The translations under genes and the position numbers were made by a program. The notes below the pieces were generated by a model. The model worked only from the letters and a program-made list of their open reading frames with translations, was not told the origin of the DNA and did no database searches. From Pseudomonadota bacterium (GTDB taxonomy: Bacteria > Pseudomonadota > Alphaproteobacteria > Rhizobiales > Tepidamorphaceae), in NCBI GenBank assembly GCA_023458595.1, contig JAEWYT010000105.1, forward strand, positions 3,211-67,210: DNA of 64,000 nt, given 5' to 3'. Each line of letters starts with the position of its first letter. Position 1 is the first letter of the stretch. Shown here piece after piece: positions 8,113 through 16,154 of this stretch.

Positions 8113-8720
8113 CCCTTCCCGATCAGCTTCTCGAGCTTGCCCATGGCGATGTCGTCGGCCTCGCCGTAGGCGATGGTGCCGACGAATTTTCCGTTCGCGT
8201 CCATCAGGTAGATGGTCGCCGTGTGGTCCATGACGTACTCGCCGTCGTCCTGCGCGACCTTGCGCCGGTAGACCTTGTAGGCCTTGACGATCGTCTCGAT
8301 CTGCTCGGGCGTGCCGCTCAGGCCGCGGATGTGCGGGTCGAAGGCGGCGAGATACTCGCCCATCAGCTCGGGCGTGTCCCGCTCGGGATCGACCGTGACG
8401 AAGACGACGTTGATCCTGTCGGCGTCGGGGCCGAGCGCCTCGAGCCAGGTCGTCATCTCGTAGAGCGTCGTCGGGCACACGTCCGGGCAGTGGGTGAAGC
8501 CGAAGAAGAACGCCGAGGGCTTGCCCTGGAAGTCCTTCTCGGTGACCTGCCTGCCGGTGTTGTCGACGAGCTGGAACGGGCCGCCGATATCGGCGATGCC
8601 CGTTCCCTCGCCCGGTGAGCCGAGCACGGCCTCGCGGACGTCGCTGCTGACCAGCACGGCGATCGTCGCGCCGGCGACGACAACGACGAGTATCCAGGCG
8701 ATCCAGCGAATTGCGCGCAT
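8109..8720 (-). CDS. SCO1/SenC family copper chaperone
   Basis: 203 aa. The family delivers copper to the CuA centre of cytochrome c oxidase, or acts as a thiol oxidoreductase in the periplasm. One N-terminal membrane anchor (about 5-24) precedes a thioredoxin fold. The copper ligands are C78 and C82 in THCPDVCPT and H166 in VMDHTATI. It lies between PCuAC and GFA genes on the same strand, the pairing expected for copper insertion into oxidase. Confidence 0.93.
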   Translation of the reverse strand: MRAIRWIAWILVVVVAGATIAVLVSSDVREAVLGSPGEGTGIADIGGPFQLVDNTGRQVTEKDFQGKPSAFFFGFTHCPDVCPTTLYEMTTWLEALGPDADRINVVFVTVDPERDTPELMGEYLAAFDPHIRGLSGTPEQIETIVKAYKVYRRKVAQDDGEYVMDHTATIYLMDANGKFVGTIAYGEADDIAMGKLEKLIGKG

Positions 8721-8755
8721 CGGCTTACCGTCCTTTCAGTCCGTATCGACGTCGT

Positions 8756-9226
8756 TCAGTTGTGCTTCATCGGAGGCATCTTGCCGCCGACGGGGCCGAC
8801 GACGAACTCGACCGGCACCTCGCCGGCCTTCTCGAAGACGAGCACGCCGGGGATCTTCTCGCCTTCCTTGAAGCCCTCGGTCACGCCCATGAACATGACG
8901 TGGAAGCTGCCGGGCTTCAACTCGACCGAGCCGCCCGCGGGGATCTCGAGACCGCCCTTCAGCTCCCGCATCTCCATGACGCCGTCCTTCATGGCCATCT
9001 CGTGGACCTCGCCGTGATCGGCGCGCGGCGTCTTCAGGCCGACGAGGACGTCGGCGCTGTCGCCGGAATTGGCGATGACCATGAAGCCGCCGCCGACCTT
9101 GGCGCCGGGAGGCATCTCGCGGGTCCACGGATGGTCGATGGTGAGGGTGCCGGCCTTGTACTCGTCGGCGAGCGCGGGAAGGGTGAAGAGGGAAAGCGCG
9201 AACGCCAGAGCCGCGATGATACGCAT
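8756..9226 (-). CDS. periplasmic copper chaperone PCu(A)C
   Basis: 156 aa. The signal peptide ends at ALA (residue 20). The Cu(I) site motif is visible as H75EMAM with M84/M86, plus H109VMFM downstream, the H(M)X10MX21HXM type arrangement of PCuAC proteins. It loads periplasmic copper onto the oxidase CuA site together with SCO1, the next gene. The start has AGGAGATAAGAC upstream. The C terminus MPPMKHN adds further possible metal ligands. Confidence 0.93.
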   Translation of the reverse strand: MRIIAALAFALSLFTLPALADEYKAGTLTIDHPWTREMPPGAKVGGGFMVIANSGDSADVLVGLKTPRADHGEVHEMAMKDGVMEMRELKGGLEIPAGGSVELKPGSFHVMFMGVTEGFKEGEKIPGVLVFEKAGEVPVEFVVGPVGGKMPPMKHN

Positions 9227-9290
9227 GTCTTATCTCCTGACAGTGTGTGGCGGGGGTTTTCGCCCGCCGTTGGTCCGATCGATCTTCAGG

Positions 9291-9704
9291 TCAAGCGGAG
9301 ACTGCAGGAGGAGCGCGGATGCCGGGCGTCGCCGTGCGGGCATCGTGACGGGTGTCGAGGGAAAGGCGCGCCCAGGCGATCCCGTCCGCCAGGGCGATCC
9401 GGACCGGTCCGGCGGCCGGCGCCGGGCCGATCGCGACCTTCGAGAAGGCGTGGATGCAACCGGACTTGCAGCAATCGTTGAGATCGTGGCCGGTGCCGGT
9501 CCTGTCGTCGGCGATCCGCTTGAAGCCCTCGCTCGTGCAGATGACGAGGGTGCCGTCGGCGAGACGGATGCCGTTTGCGCCGTGCAGGCCGGCGCCGCTG
9601 AGGACATAGGGCAGGAGCGCGGCGAGAACGGCCAGCACCGCGAACGGCCGGCGCTCGCGGATCAGGCCGCCGATGACGCCCCTGTATCTGCCGGTGAAGC
9701 TCAT
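9291..9704 (-). CDS. DUF2946-like secreted/membrane protein
   Basis: 137 aa. One hydrophobic segment (about 21-40) precedes a short domain with cysteines in VICTSEGFKR, HDLNDCCKSGCIHAF. This matches the DUF2946 pattern, a family often found beside copper genes. It is the first gene of the four-gene minus-strand run DUF2946-PCuAC-SCO1-GFA. A role in periplasmic copper handling is inferred from the neighbours and cysteines only. Confidence 0.7.
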   Translation of the reverse strand: MSFTGRYRGVIGGLIRERRPFAVLAVLAALLPYVLSGAGLHGANGIRLADGTLVICTSEGFKRIADDRTGTGHDLNDCCKSGCIHAFSKVAIGPAPAAGPVRIALADGIAWARLSLDTRHDARTATPGIRAPPAVSA

Positions 9705-9761
9705 GACGGGCGCAGTCTACTCCGGTTCGGCGCCGATTTCTTGCGACACAGGGGCGCGGGG

Positions 9762-9815
9762 CTTCACCCCAGCCCGTCGTTCTCCCGCCGGCGGGCGAGG
9801 GGCGGGGCGGGGGAG
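9762..9815. repeat. GC-rich intergenic palindrome, possible dispersed repeat
   Basis: A stretch starting CTTCACCCCAGCCCG and centred on CCCGCCGGCGGG resembles the short palindromic intergenic repeats frequent in GC-rich Proteobacteria. It lies between the copper operon and the glutathione transferase gene. Only one copy was seen here. Confidence 0.3.
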
Positions 9816-9835
9816 AGGGATCGGCGAGGTCCGCC

Positions 9836-10468
9836 TCACGGCATCGGAATCGGTTGTCCGCGGGCCGGGACGTCGTAGCCCTTCTGCACCCCCGGGCGCT
9901 CGGCGACGCGGACATACCAGGCCTTCACGTTCGGATAGGCGTTCATGTCGATGCCCTGCCACTCGAAGCGCGACGCCCAGGGCCAGGTGGCGATATCGGC
10001 GATCGTGTAGTCGCCGACGATGAAGTCGCGCCCCTGAAGCCGCTTGTCGAGGACGCCGTAGAGGCGCTGGGCCTCCTTGGCATAGCGTTCCTCGGCATAG
10101 GGCGCCTTGCCCTTGTTGAAATGGAGGAAGTGGTGGGCCTGACCCAGCATCGGGCCGAAGCCGCCCATCTGCCACATCACCCATTCCACCGTGTGCCAGT
10201 AGCGGGCGTCGTCGGACGGGATAAGCCTTCCCGTCTTGCCGGCGAGATAGAGCAGGATCGCGCCCGACTCCATCAGCGACAGGCCGTCGTTGTCGTTGTC
10301 GACGATCGCCGGGATCTTGTTGTTCGGGCTGATCTTCAGGAATTCCGGGGAGAACTGCTGGTCCTTGGTTATGTCGATCTCATGGACCTCGTATGGCAGG
10401 CCGAGCTCCTCCAGGGCGATCGAGACCTTGCGGCCGTTCGGGGTGGACCAGGTGTAGAGATCGATCAC
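9836..10468 (-). CDS. glutathione S-transferase (YghU/Ure2p-like)
   Basis: 210 aa. The N-terminal thioredoxin-like domain has LYTWSTPNGRKVSIALEE and the glutathione-binding KIPAIVD and ESGAILLYLA segments. The C-terminal helical domain includes FIVGDYTIADIATWPW, the N-capping box region of GSTs. The TxTPNG start is typical of the YghU/YfcG (nu-class) disulfide-bond oxidoreductase type. The start is GTG at 10468, chosen because AGGAGGACGCCC precedes it. Substrate unknown. Confidence 0.92.
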   Translation of the reverse strand: MIDLYTWSTPNGRKVSIALEELGLPYEVHEIDITKDQQFSPEFLKISPNNKIPAIVDNDNDGLSLMESGAILLYLAGKTGRLIPSDDARYWHTVEWVMWQMGGFGPMLGQAHHFLHFNKGKAPYAEERYAKEAQRLYGVLDKRLQGRDFIVGDYTIADIATWPWASRFEWQGIDMNAYPNVKAWYVRVAERPGVQKGYDVPARGQPIPMP

Positions 10469-10567
10469 GGGCGTCCTCCTGGAGGTTTTCGTGCGGGCGG
10501 GCCGACACTCTACACGTGGCGCCGCGGAAATGAAGGGCGGGAAGCGACGGGTGTCCGTCCGGCCGCT

Positions 10568-11014
10568 TCAGGATCTCTCCAGGACACCGCGAATGCGATC
10601 GGCCGTCGCCCGCAGCTCCCCGTCCGGCGGCCTTGGCGTGGCTCGGAAAGTCAGCGTTTCCTCGGCGATATACCGGCGCGAGGTTATGTCCGTCCCGTGG
10701 ACCAGAGGCACGACGTGGGCATGGGCGTGGGGCAGGTCGCCGCCCGAGAACAGGAACGCGACCCGCGGCACGCCGTAGAGCTCCTTGAGCGCCACGGCGA
10801 GACGCTGGCCGAGGGAGAACATCCGCGCCGCGATATCCGGCGGGAGATCCTCGAAATAGGCGTAGTGGGCCTTCGGCACGATCTGCACGTGGCCGGGCCG
10901 GATCGGGTTGATGTCGAGGAACGCGTGGACGGCCTCGTCGCTGTGGACAGCGAACGACGGCGCCGCGCCGGCGGCGATGCGGCAGAAGAGGCAGTCGGAC
11001 CTGTCGGCGTGCAT
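10568..11014 (-). CDS. HIT family hydrolase
   Basis: 148 aa. A histidine-triad nucleotide-binding protein: CLFCRIAAG at the N terminus (zinc-type Cys pair), DINPIRPGHVQIVPK in the core and the triad H96-H98-H100 in PHAHAHVVPL. HIT proteins hydrolyse nucleoside phosphoramidates or similar adducts. The start follows GGAGCGGTTCT. It stands alone on the minus strand. Confidence 0.92.
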   Translation of the reverse strand: MHADRSDCLFCRIAAGAAPSFAVHSDEAVHAFLDINPIRPGHVQIVPKAHYAYFEDLPPDIAARMFSLGQRLAVALKELYGVPRVAFLFSGGDLPHAHAHVVPLVHGTDITSRRYIAEETLTFRATPRPPDGELRATADRIRGVLERS

Positions 11015-11040
11015 AGAACCGCTCCGGGTTGCGTTGGGAG

Positions 11041-11072
11041 GAAAAAACGCCCCGGCCTTGCGGGCGGGGCGT
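11041..11072 (-). terminator. intrinsic terminator, minus strand
   Basis: Read on the minus strand, an 8-bp stem ACGCCCCG/CGGGGCGT (11065-11072 with 11047-11054) is followed by TTTTTT. It ends the thiamine-transport operon and the minigene at 11097. Confidence 0.88.
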
Positions 11073-11096
11073 CCAACGTCCGGACGAGAAGCGCGA

Positions 11097-11168
11097 TCAG
11101 TCCTTCCCCGCCATGCCGCAACGGCCGGGGTCGGGCATTCGCGTGAGGATGCGCGCGCTCGCGTTCAT
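11097..11168 (-). CDS. candidate 23-aa minigene ending RCGMAGKD
   Basis: An ATG-to-TGA frame of 24 codons encodes MNASARILTRMPDPGRCGMAGKD. Its stop lies 25 bases before a strong terminator, and it begins 48 bases after the thiamine-binding-protein stop. The ribosome site is weak (only GAG nearby). The peptide has one cysteine and ends in charged residues. No family could be confirmed. It may be a genuine microprotein or a chance frame within a 3' untranslated region. Confidence 0.35.
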   Translation of the reverse strand: MNASARILTRMPDPGRCGMAGKD

Positions 11169-11215
11169 GAGCGGGGCTCATAGCAGAGCCCGCCGGCAAA
11201 GAAAACCGGCCGCCC

Positions 11216-12154
11216 TCAACGCAGCTCGGCCGTGTAGTCCTGCACCGGCACGACCGCGTCGATCAGGCCGCGTTCCTTCATGAACGCGGCGAAGCGCTCG
11301 TAGCGGCCAGCATCGAGGGCCGAGGGGCGCTTGGCGAAGCGGGGCAGGGTATCGAACCAGGCCCGTCTGTTGAGCTCGTCGTTCAGCTCGGGATGCCTGG
11401 CGACGAACATCTCCCAGCCGGCGTCCGGGTGGTTGGTGAGCCAGATCGTCGCCTGCTCGACCGCGGCCATGAAGCGCGACAGGCGGGGGTCGGCCACGGC
11501 ATCCCTGCGGGCGAGGAAAATCAGCTCGTCGTAGACCGGCACGCCGTTCTCCTCCGGATAGAAGGCGCGGCCGGGGCGCTTCTCGATGTCCATCTGGGCG
11601 AGCTCGAAGTTGCGGAAGGCGCCGATGACGGCGTCGACCTGGCCGGCGAACAGCGAGGGCGACAGCGAGAAGTTGACGTTGACGAGCTTGATGTCGTCGA
11701 GCGTCAGCCCGGCCTTCTCCAGCATCGCGCCGAGCAGGGCGTCCTCGAAGCCGCCGACGGAGAAGCCGACGGTCTTTCCCTTCAGGTCGGCGATCTCCCT
11801 GACCGGCCCGTCTTCCAGAACGACCAGCGAATTGAGCGGGGTCTCGACCAGCGTGCCGATCCGGGTGAGCGGCAGGCCCTCCTTCACCTGCATGTGCAGG
11901 TTCGGCTGATAGGAGACGGCGATGTCGGCCTGGCCCGCGGCGACGAGGCGCGGCGGCGCGCTCGGGTCGGCGGGCGGGACCAGCTCGACGTCGAGACCCT
12001 CGGCGGCGAAAAAGCCTTTCTCCTGCGCGACGATCAGCGGCGCGTGGTCGGGATTGACGAACCAGTCCAGCAGGACGGTGAGCCTGTCGGCGGCGGATGC
12101 CGGCAGGGGCGTGAAACTGGCAAGAACGGCGAGGGCAAACAGCAGGGAACGCAT
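11216..12154 (-). CDS. thiY: ABC transporter substrate-binding protein, NMT1/ThiY type (thiamine pyrimidine)
   Basis: 312 aa. The signal peptide is MRSLLFALAVLASFTPLPASA. The periplasmic domain belongs to the NMT1/THI5-like family: VLLDWFVNPDHAPLIVAQEKGFF near the start, ADPSAPPRLVAAGQADIAVSYQPN and DAVIGAFRNFEL later. ThiY binds N-formyl-4-amino-5-aminomethyl-2-methylpyrimidine, a thiamine precursor. The operon has a TPP riboswitch, which supports this substrate. It follows the permease gene at 12180. The longer frame upstream reads into that gene and was not used. Confidence 0.88.
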   Translation of the reverse strand: MRSLLFALAVLASFTPLPASAADRLTVLLDWFVNPDHAPLIVAQEKGFFAAEGLDVELVPPADPSAPPRLVAAGQADIAVSYQPNLHMQVKEGLPLTRIGTLVETPLNSLVVLEDGPVREIADLKGKTVGFSVGGFEDALLGAMLEKAGLTLDDIKLVNVNFSLSPSLFAGQVDAVIGAFRNFELAQMDIEKRPGRAFYPEENGVPVYDELIFLARRDAVADPRLSRFMAAVEQATIWLTNHPDAGWEMFVARHPELNDELNRRAWFDTLPRFAKRPSALDAGRYERFAAFMKERGLIDAVVPVQDYTAELR

Positions 12155-12179
12155 TTTTCCGTAGCTCCGGTTCGGGTGA

Positions 12180-12929
12180 TCAGATCGGGCTTTCCGCGAT
12201 CCACGGCACCATGCGCCTCGCGAGCGCATCGACGGCGGCGCGGATCAGGAGAGCCATCAGGGCGAGAAGGAAGAGCGCGGCGAAGAGCAAGTCGGTCTGC
12301 AGGCGGGCGTTCGCCTGCAGCATGACGAAGCCGAGCCCGGCGGAGGCGCCGACCCACTCGCCGACGACGGCGCCGATCGGGGCGACGGCGGCAGCGACGC
12401 GCAGGCCCGAGGCGAGGCCGGGCAGGGCGGAGGGCAGGCGGATCAGTCTCAGCGTGTCGAAGCGGCCGGCGCGGTGAATCGCGGCGAGGTCGAGCAGGCC
12501 CGGATCGGTGCGGCGCAGCCCGTCGAGGAAGGCGGAGGCGACGGGGAAGAAGATGATCAGCGTCGCCATGACGATCTTCGAGGCGAGGCCGAAGCCGAGC
12601 CAGATGACGAGCAGCGGCGCGATGGCGAAGACCGGCAGCGCCTGGCTCGCCACCATGACCGGCAGCATCACGCGCCCGGCTGGAGGAAACAGGCTGACGG
12701 CGAGCGCTGTCGTTACGCCCAGGGCCGATCCGACGATCAGGCCGAGGACGATCTCGAACCCGGTGACCGCGGCGTTGCGGGCGAGGAACTCCGGCTGAGC
12801 CCAGAGTGCGGCGAGGATCCGCGTCGGCGGCGGCAGGATATAGCCGGGGACGGCGAGCGCCGTCACCAGAACCTGCCAGACGCCGAGGATCAGCGCGGCA
12901 ACGATGATCGCCCGTGCGGTGCGCGCCAT
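12180..12929 (-). CDS. thiX: ABC transporter permease, ThiX type
   Basis: 249 aa, about six membrane segments. It has the permease motif of the TauC/SsuC/ThiX family (LIRLPSALPGLASGLRVAAAVAPIGAVVGEW, the EAA loop that contacts the ATPase). It lies between the TPP riboswitch and the binding-protein gene and probably moves the pyrimidine moiety of thiamine. Its ATG lies 4 bases after the stop of a 15-codon frame and has no clear ribosome site of its own, so translation may be coupled. No ThiZ ATPase gene is present nearby. Confidence 0.88.
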   Translation of the reverse strand: MARTARAIIVAALILGVWQVLVTALAVPGYILPPPTRILAALWAQPEFLARNAAVTGFEIVLGLIVGSALGVTTALAVSLFPPAGRVMLPVMVASQALPVFAIAPLLVIWLGFGLASKIVMATLIIFFPVASAFLDGLRRTDPGLLDLAAIHRAGRFDTLRLIRLPSALPGLASGLRVAAAVAPIGAVVGEWVGASAGLGFVMLQANARLQTDLLFAALFLLALMALLIRAAVDALARRMVPWIAESPI

Positions 12930-12933
12930 CGGC

Positions 12934-12981
12934 TCAGCCCGAGGCCGAGGGGGGCGGATTGCGGTTCAGCTCGTGCATCAT
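12934..12981 (-). CDS. 15-aa leader minigene before the thiamine permease
   Basis: The frame ATGATG...TGA encodes MMHELNRNPPPSASG. It is preceded by a strong ribosome site (GAGAGGAGATCC), whereas the permease that starts 4 bases after its stop has none. The arrangement suggests a translational-coupling leader under riboswitch control, or a remnant of a lost gene. The peptide itself is not recognisable. Confidence 0.5.
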   Translation of the reverse strand: MMHELNRNPPPSASG

Positions 12982-13040
12982 GGATCTCCTCTCGTCGCGA
13001 CAGGGAGACCCGGGGAATTGGCTAAGGGGAAACAGGTTCC

Positions 13041-13138
13041 AGTCCCTTCGCCGGCATGACCCGGATCAGGTTCGAAGGGTTCGGCCTCCCGCGAACAGGC
13101 GGATCGACCATCTCAGCTCCTGACGGAGCACCCCTCGG
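13041..13138 (-). ncRNA. TPP riboswitch (THI element)
   Basis: On the minus strand the conserved core is clear: GGGGTGC near the 5' end, GCTGAGATGG, then ACCCTTCGAACCTGATC and CGGGTCATGCCGGCGAAGGGA. These are the sequence-conserved J and P segments of TPP riboswitches. It is followed after about 60 bases by the minigene and the thiamine-precursor permease, so it represses uptake when TPP is abundant. Confidence 0.96.
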
Positions 13139-13160
13139 AACGTTTCAGAACATGGTGCAG

Positions 13161-13190
13161 CGCGGCGGCCATGGCAAGAGAGCCGCCGCG
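13161..13190 (-). terminator. 9-bp hairpin after the Ala/Pro-rich gene
   Basis: A perfect stem CGCGGCGGC/GCCGCCGCG (13161-13169 with 13182-13190) with a 12-base loop lies between the stop at 13219 and the riboswitch. There is no U-tract, so it may be a processing or rho-associated site instead. Confidence 0.4.
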
Positions 13191-13218
13191 AAGAACTTTC
13201 TGCCGGGATCCGGAAATC

Positions 13219-14670
13219 CTACTGTGCGCCCCACGCCGCGAAGGCATCCTCGAAAGCGCGCTTGCCCGCATCTCCCTTCGCCAGCGACAGCACGGCGCGG
13301 CCGCCGTCCTTGTAGGTGATCGGGATGTCGATGAAGTCGCGGGCGGTCATCTCGCTGACGTTGCGATCGCGATCGATCTCCGATTCCGACAGGCCGACGA
13401 GGAAGTAGTTGTCCATGACCGGCACCACGGCGCCGACCAGCGCCTGGCCGGTCGAGCGCGGCGTCGCCTTCATCAGGAGGCCGGGTATCGAGGCTATGCC
13501 CTCGTGCGCAAAGCCCGGCCCCGTCTGGAAGACGATCTCGATGATGTGGCTCGCCGGCAGCGCCTGGTCGTTGTTGCGCCGGATCGTCAAGGAGAGCTTG
13601 AGATCGCGCTCGGGCACGTCGACGTCGCCGCGGATCGCCTTCGCGACGCCGCCCACCGCATCGGTGTCGTCGACAAGCTGCCAGTTCACGGAGCCGCCGA
13701 GCGTGCTCGCCGGCGAAACGCCTCCCGCGCTTTCCTCGATGAGCAGCGCCTGCGCGACGCGCTCGCCCTCGGTCTCGGCGGCCGGAGGCGGTGCGACCGG
13801 TGCGGGCGCCGGCGCTGCGGCCTGCTCGCCCGCCTGGGGTGCGGACGAGGTTGCCGGTGCGGGTTCGGGTTCTTCGGCGTTGCCGGGGATACGGTCGGCG
13901 ATCTTGCCGGTTTCGGAGGGCGCGTCGGTCTCGGACGAACCCGTCAGCGAGGCGACCATATCCATCACGGCGGCGCGCTGCCAGAAGCCGACGCCGACGA
14001 TGCCGAGCAGCACCAGCAGCAGGATTATCCAGGCGACGAAGCGGCCGGAGCCTTCGCGCTCCATCTCGTCGCCGTCGTCGAACATCTCCGCCGGCGGGGG
14101 GGGCCGCTCGGGGGCCGGCGTCGCGGGAGCGCGGGCGGCGGCCGGCTTCGGGGGCGGCGGGGTCGCCGGAACGGCCGGAGCGGCAGCGGCCGGCTGCCGT
14201 TTCGGTGCGGCGGGTGCAGCGGAAGGCTGCGGCACGGCGACGGGCGTCGCCGCCGGAGCCGGGGCGGGAGCGCCGAGCGAGGGTTCACGGCGTTCGACCG
14301 GCGCTTCGGCGGGTTCGGGACCGATGTCGTCGTCCTCGCTCTCGCCGTCGATGCGGTCGAGGGTCTTGCGCGCCTCGCGCGCCGCCGCCGAAGCGGCGCC
14401 GCCGAGCGCCTCGGTCTCGGACACGGCGGACTGGAACGCCTCGTGCGCCTTGGGCTGCTGTTCGGCGAACTCGGATTCCAGTTCGTCGATGGCCCCGTCG
14501 AGGCTCTCGATCTGGCGGGCGATGTCGTCCGGCCCGACGGGCGGATCTATCGCCTCGAGCTGGGCGCGCAGAGCGGTACGCGCCTTGCCGTAGATGGCCT
14601 GCCGCGCGGCTTCGGTGTTGTTTTCGAGGTTCCCGACTGCGCGCCGGAGAACGGAAACGAAATCTGCCAT
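13219..14670 (-). CDS. membrane-anchored Ala/Pro-rich protein of unknown function
   Basis: 483 aa. Residues 1-110 are helical and acidic (ARKTLDRIDGESEDDD). An Ala/Pro-rich low-complexity linker covers about 117-195. One membrane segment (FVAWIILLLVLLGIVGVGFW, 211-230) follows, then a second Ala/Pro/Glu linker (about 260-300) and a C-terminal periplasmic domain (about 320-483, VNWQLVDDTDAV ... IEIVFQTGPGFAHEGI). Such genes accompany purA in several Hyphomicrobiales (recalled). The function is unknown; the layout suggests a cytoplasm-to-periplasm linker. Transcribed in the same direction as purA, 34 bases downstream. Confidence 0.75.
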   Translation of the reverse strand: MADFVSVLRRAVGNLENNTEAARQAIYGKARTALRAQLEAIDPPVGPDDIARQIESLDGAIDELESEFAEQQPKAHEAFQSAVSETEALGGAASAAAREARKTLDRIDGESEDDDIGPEPAEAPVERREPSLGAPAPAPAATPVAVPQPSAAPAAPKRQPAAAAPAVPATPPPPKPAAARAPATPAPERPPPPAEMFDDGDEMEREGSGRFVAWIILLLVLLGIVGVGFWQRAAVMDMVASLTGSSETDAPSETGKIADRIPGNAEEPEPAPATSSAPQAGEQAAAPAPAPVAPPPAAETEGERVAQALLIEESAGGVSPASTLGGSVNWQLVDDTDAVGGVAKAIRGDVDVPERDLKLSLTIRRNNDQALPASHIIEIVFQTGPGFAHEGIASIPGLLMKATPRSTGQALVGAVVPVMDNYFLVGLSESEIDRDRNVSEMTARDFIDIPITYKDGGRAVLSLAKGDAGKRAFEDAFAAWGAQ

Positions 14671-14704
14671 GATCTGAACTGCGCTACTCTAACTGTACGT
14701 AGGC

Positions 14705-15997
14705 TTAATCCCGAAACGGATCGTGGACAAGAATGGTGTCCTCCCGGCGCGGGCTCGTCGAAAGCAGCGCGACGGGGGCTCCGATCAGTTCCTCGATGCG
14801 GCGGACATATTTCACCGCCTGGGCGGGCAAATCCGCCCAGGAACGGGCCCCTTCGGTGCTTTCCGCCCAGCCTTCGAAGGTTTCGTAGACCGGTTCGACC
14901 GCCGCCTGTGCGTCACGGGAGGCGGGCAGGTGATCGACGGTCTTGCCGCCGAGGCGGTATTCGACGCAGATCTTCAACTCGCCGAATCCGTCCAGAACGT
15001 CAAGCTTCGTCAATGCGATACCATCGATGCCGCCGGTGCGAATCGCCTGGCGCACCAGCACCGCGTCGAACCAGCCGCAGCGGCGCTTGCGGCCCGTCAC
15101 GGTGCCGAACTCGCGGCCGCGCTCGCCGAGCCTGTTGCCGATGTCGCCGGTATCCTCGGTCGGGAACGGTCCGCTGCCGACGCGTGTCGTATAGGCCTTG
15201 GTAATGCCGAGCACGTAGCCGAGCGCGCCCGGGCCGGTGCCCGAGCCGGTCGCGGCCTGTGCTGCGACCGTGTTCGACGAGGTGACGTAAGGATAGGTTC
15301 CGTGGTCGACGTCGAGCAGCGTGCCCTGCGCGCCCTCGAAGAGGATGCGGCGGCCACGGCGGCGCTCGCCGTCGAGCAGGGTCCAGACCGAGCAGGAATA
15401 GGGCAGTATCTTGCCGGCGATCTCGCGCAGCTGCTCCTCGAGCGCGCCGCCGTCCACTTCCGGCTTGCCGAGGCCTCGGCGCAGGGCGTTGTGATGGACG
15501 AGCAGGCGGTCGATCTTGCCGGCGAGGCTTTCGGACTCGGCGAGGTCGCTGACGCGGATGGCGCGGCGGCCGACCTTGTCTTCGTATGCGGGGCCGATAC
15601 CCCGCTTCGTCGTGCCGATCATGGCCGCGCCGGCGGCCTCCTCGCGGAAGGCGTCGAGCTCGCGGTGCAGCGGCAGGATCAGCGTGGCGTTGTCGGCGAT
15701 GCGCAGGTTTTCGGCGGTGACGGCGACGCCCTGCTCGGCGAGCCGGGCGATCTCGTCGGCGAGCGCCCAGGGGTCGATGACGACGCCGTTGCCGATCACC
15801 GACAGCTTGCCCGGCCGGACGATGCCGGAGGGCAGCAGGCTCAGCTTGTACGTCTTGCCGTCGACGACCAGCGTGTGGCCCGCGTTATGGCCGCCCTGGA
15901 AGCGCACGACCACGTCGGCGCGCTCGGACAGCCAGTCGACGACCTTGCCTTTACCCTCGTCGCCCCACTGCGAGCCGACGACCACCACATTCGCCAT
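14705..15997 (-). CDS. purA: adenylosuccinate synthetase
   Basis: 430 aa, the usual length. It joins IMP and aspartate with GTP to give adenylosuccinate, the first step from IMP to AMP. The N-terminal GTP-binding loop GSQWGDEGKGKVVDW, the family signature FQGGHNAGHT, GTTKRGIGPAYEDKVGRRAIRV and FEGAQGTLLDVDHGTYPYVTSSNT are all intact. The gene is the first of a likely two-gene unit with the Ala/Pro-rich membrane protein. Confidence 0.97.
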   Translation of the reverse strand: MANVVVVGSQWGDEGKGKVVDWLSERADVVVRFQGGHNAGHTLVVDGKTYKLSLLPSGIVRPGKLSVIGNGVVIDPWALADEIARLAEQGVAVTAENLRIADNATLILPLHRELDAFREEAAGAAMIGTTKRGIGPAYEDKVGRRAIRVSDLAESESLAGKIDRLLVHHNALRRGLGKPEVDGGALEEQLREIAGKILPYSCSVWTLLDGERRRGRRILFEGAQGTLLDVDHGTYPYVTSSNTVAAQAATGSGTGPGALGYVLGITKAYTTRVGSGPFPTEDTGDIGNRLGERGREFGTVTGRKRRCGWFDAVLVRQAIRTGGIDGIALTKLDVLDGFGELKICVEYRLGGKTVDHLPASRDAQAAVEPVYETFEGWAESTEGARSWADLPAQAVKYVRRIEELIGAPVALLSTSPRREDTILVHDPFRD

Positions 15998-16154
15998 GGA
16001 CTTCCGATTTCCTTGTACCTGCGCCCTGCCGGCCGGGCCCGCGGGCGCGCGACTATAGCGGCATCCGCGCTGCCACGCGACAGCCGGCTATCCCTTTACA
16101 GGCAAGCCTATAGCCGGTAGCGAAGCCCGTTACCAACCGTACTTTTCAATCAGG

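Noticed and set aside
13219..14670. TonB-like protein
   Set aside because: One membrane helix and a Pro-rich linker suggested it, but the helix is in the middle, the N terminus is a long cytoplasmic domain and no TonB C-terminal motif is seen.
13171..15204. A 677-codon plus-strand frame across the Ala/Pro-rich gene and purA
   Set aside because: It is the shadow of two minus-strand genes. The real purA frame has intact catalytic motifs on the other strand.
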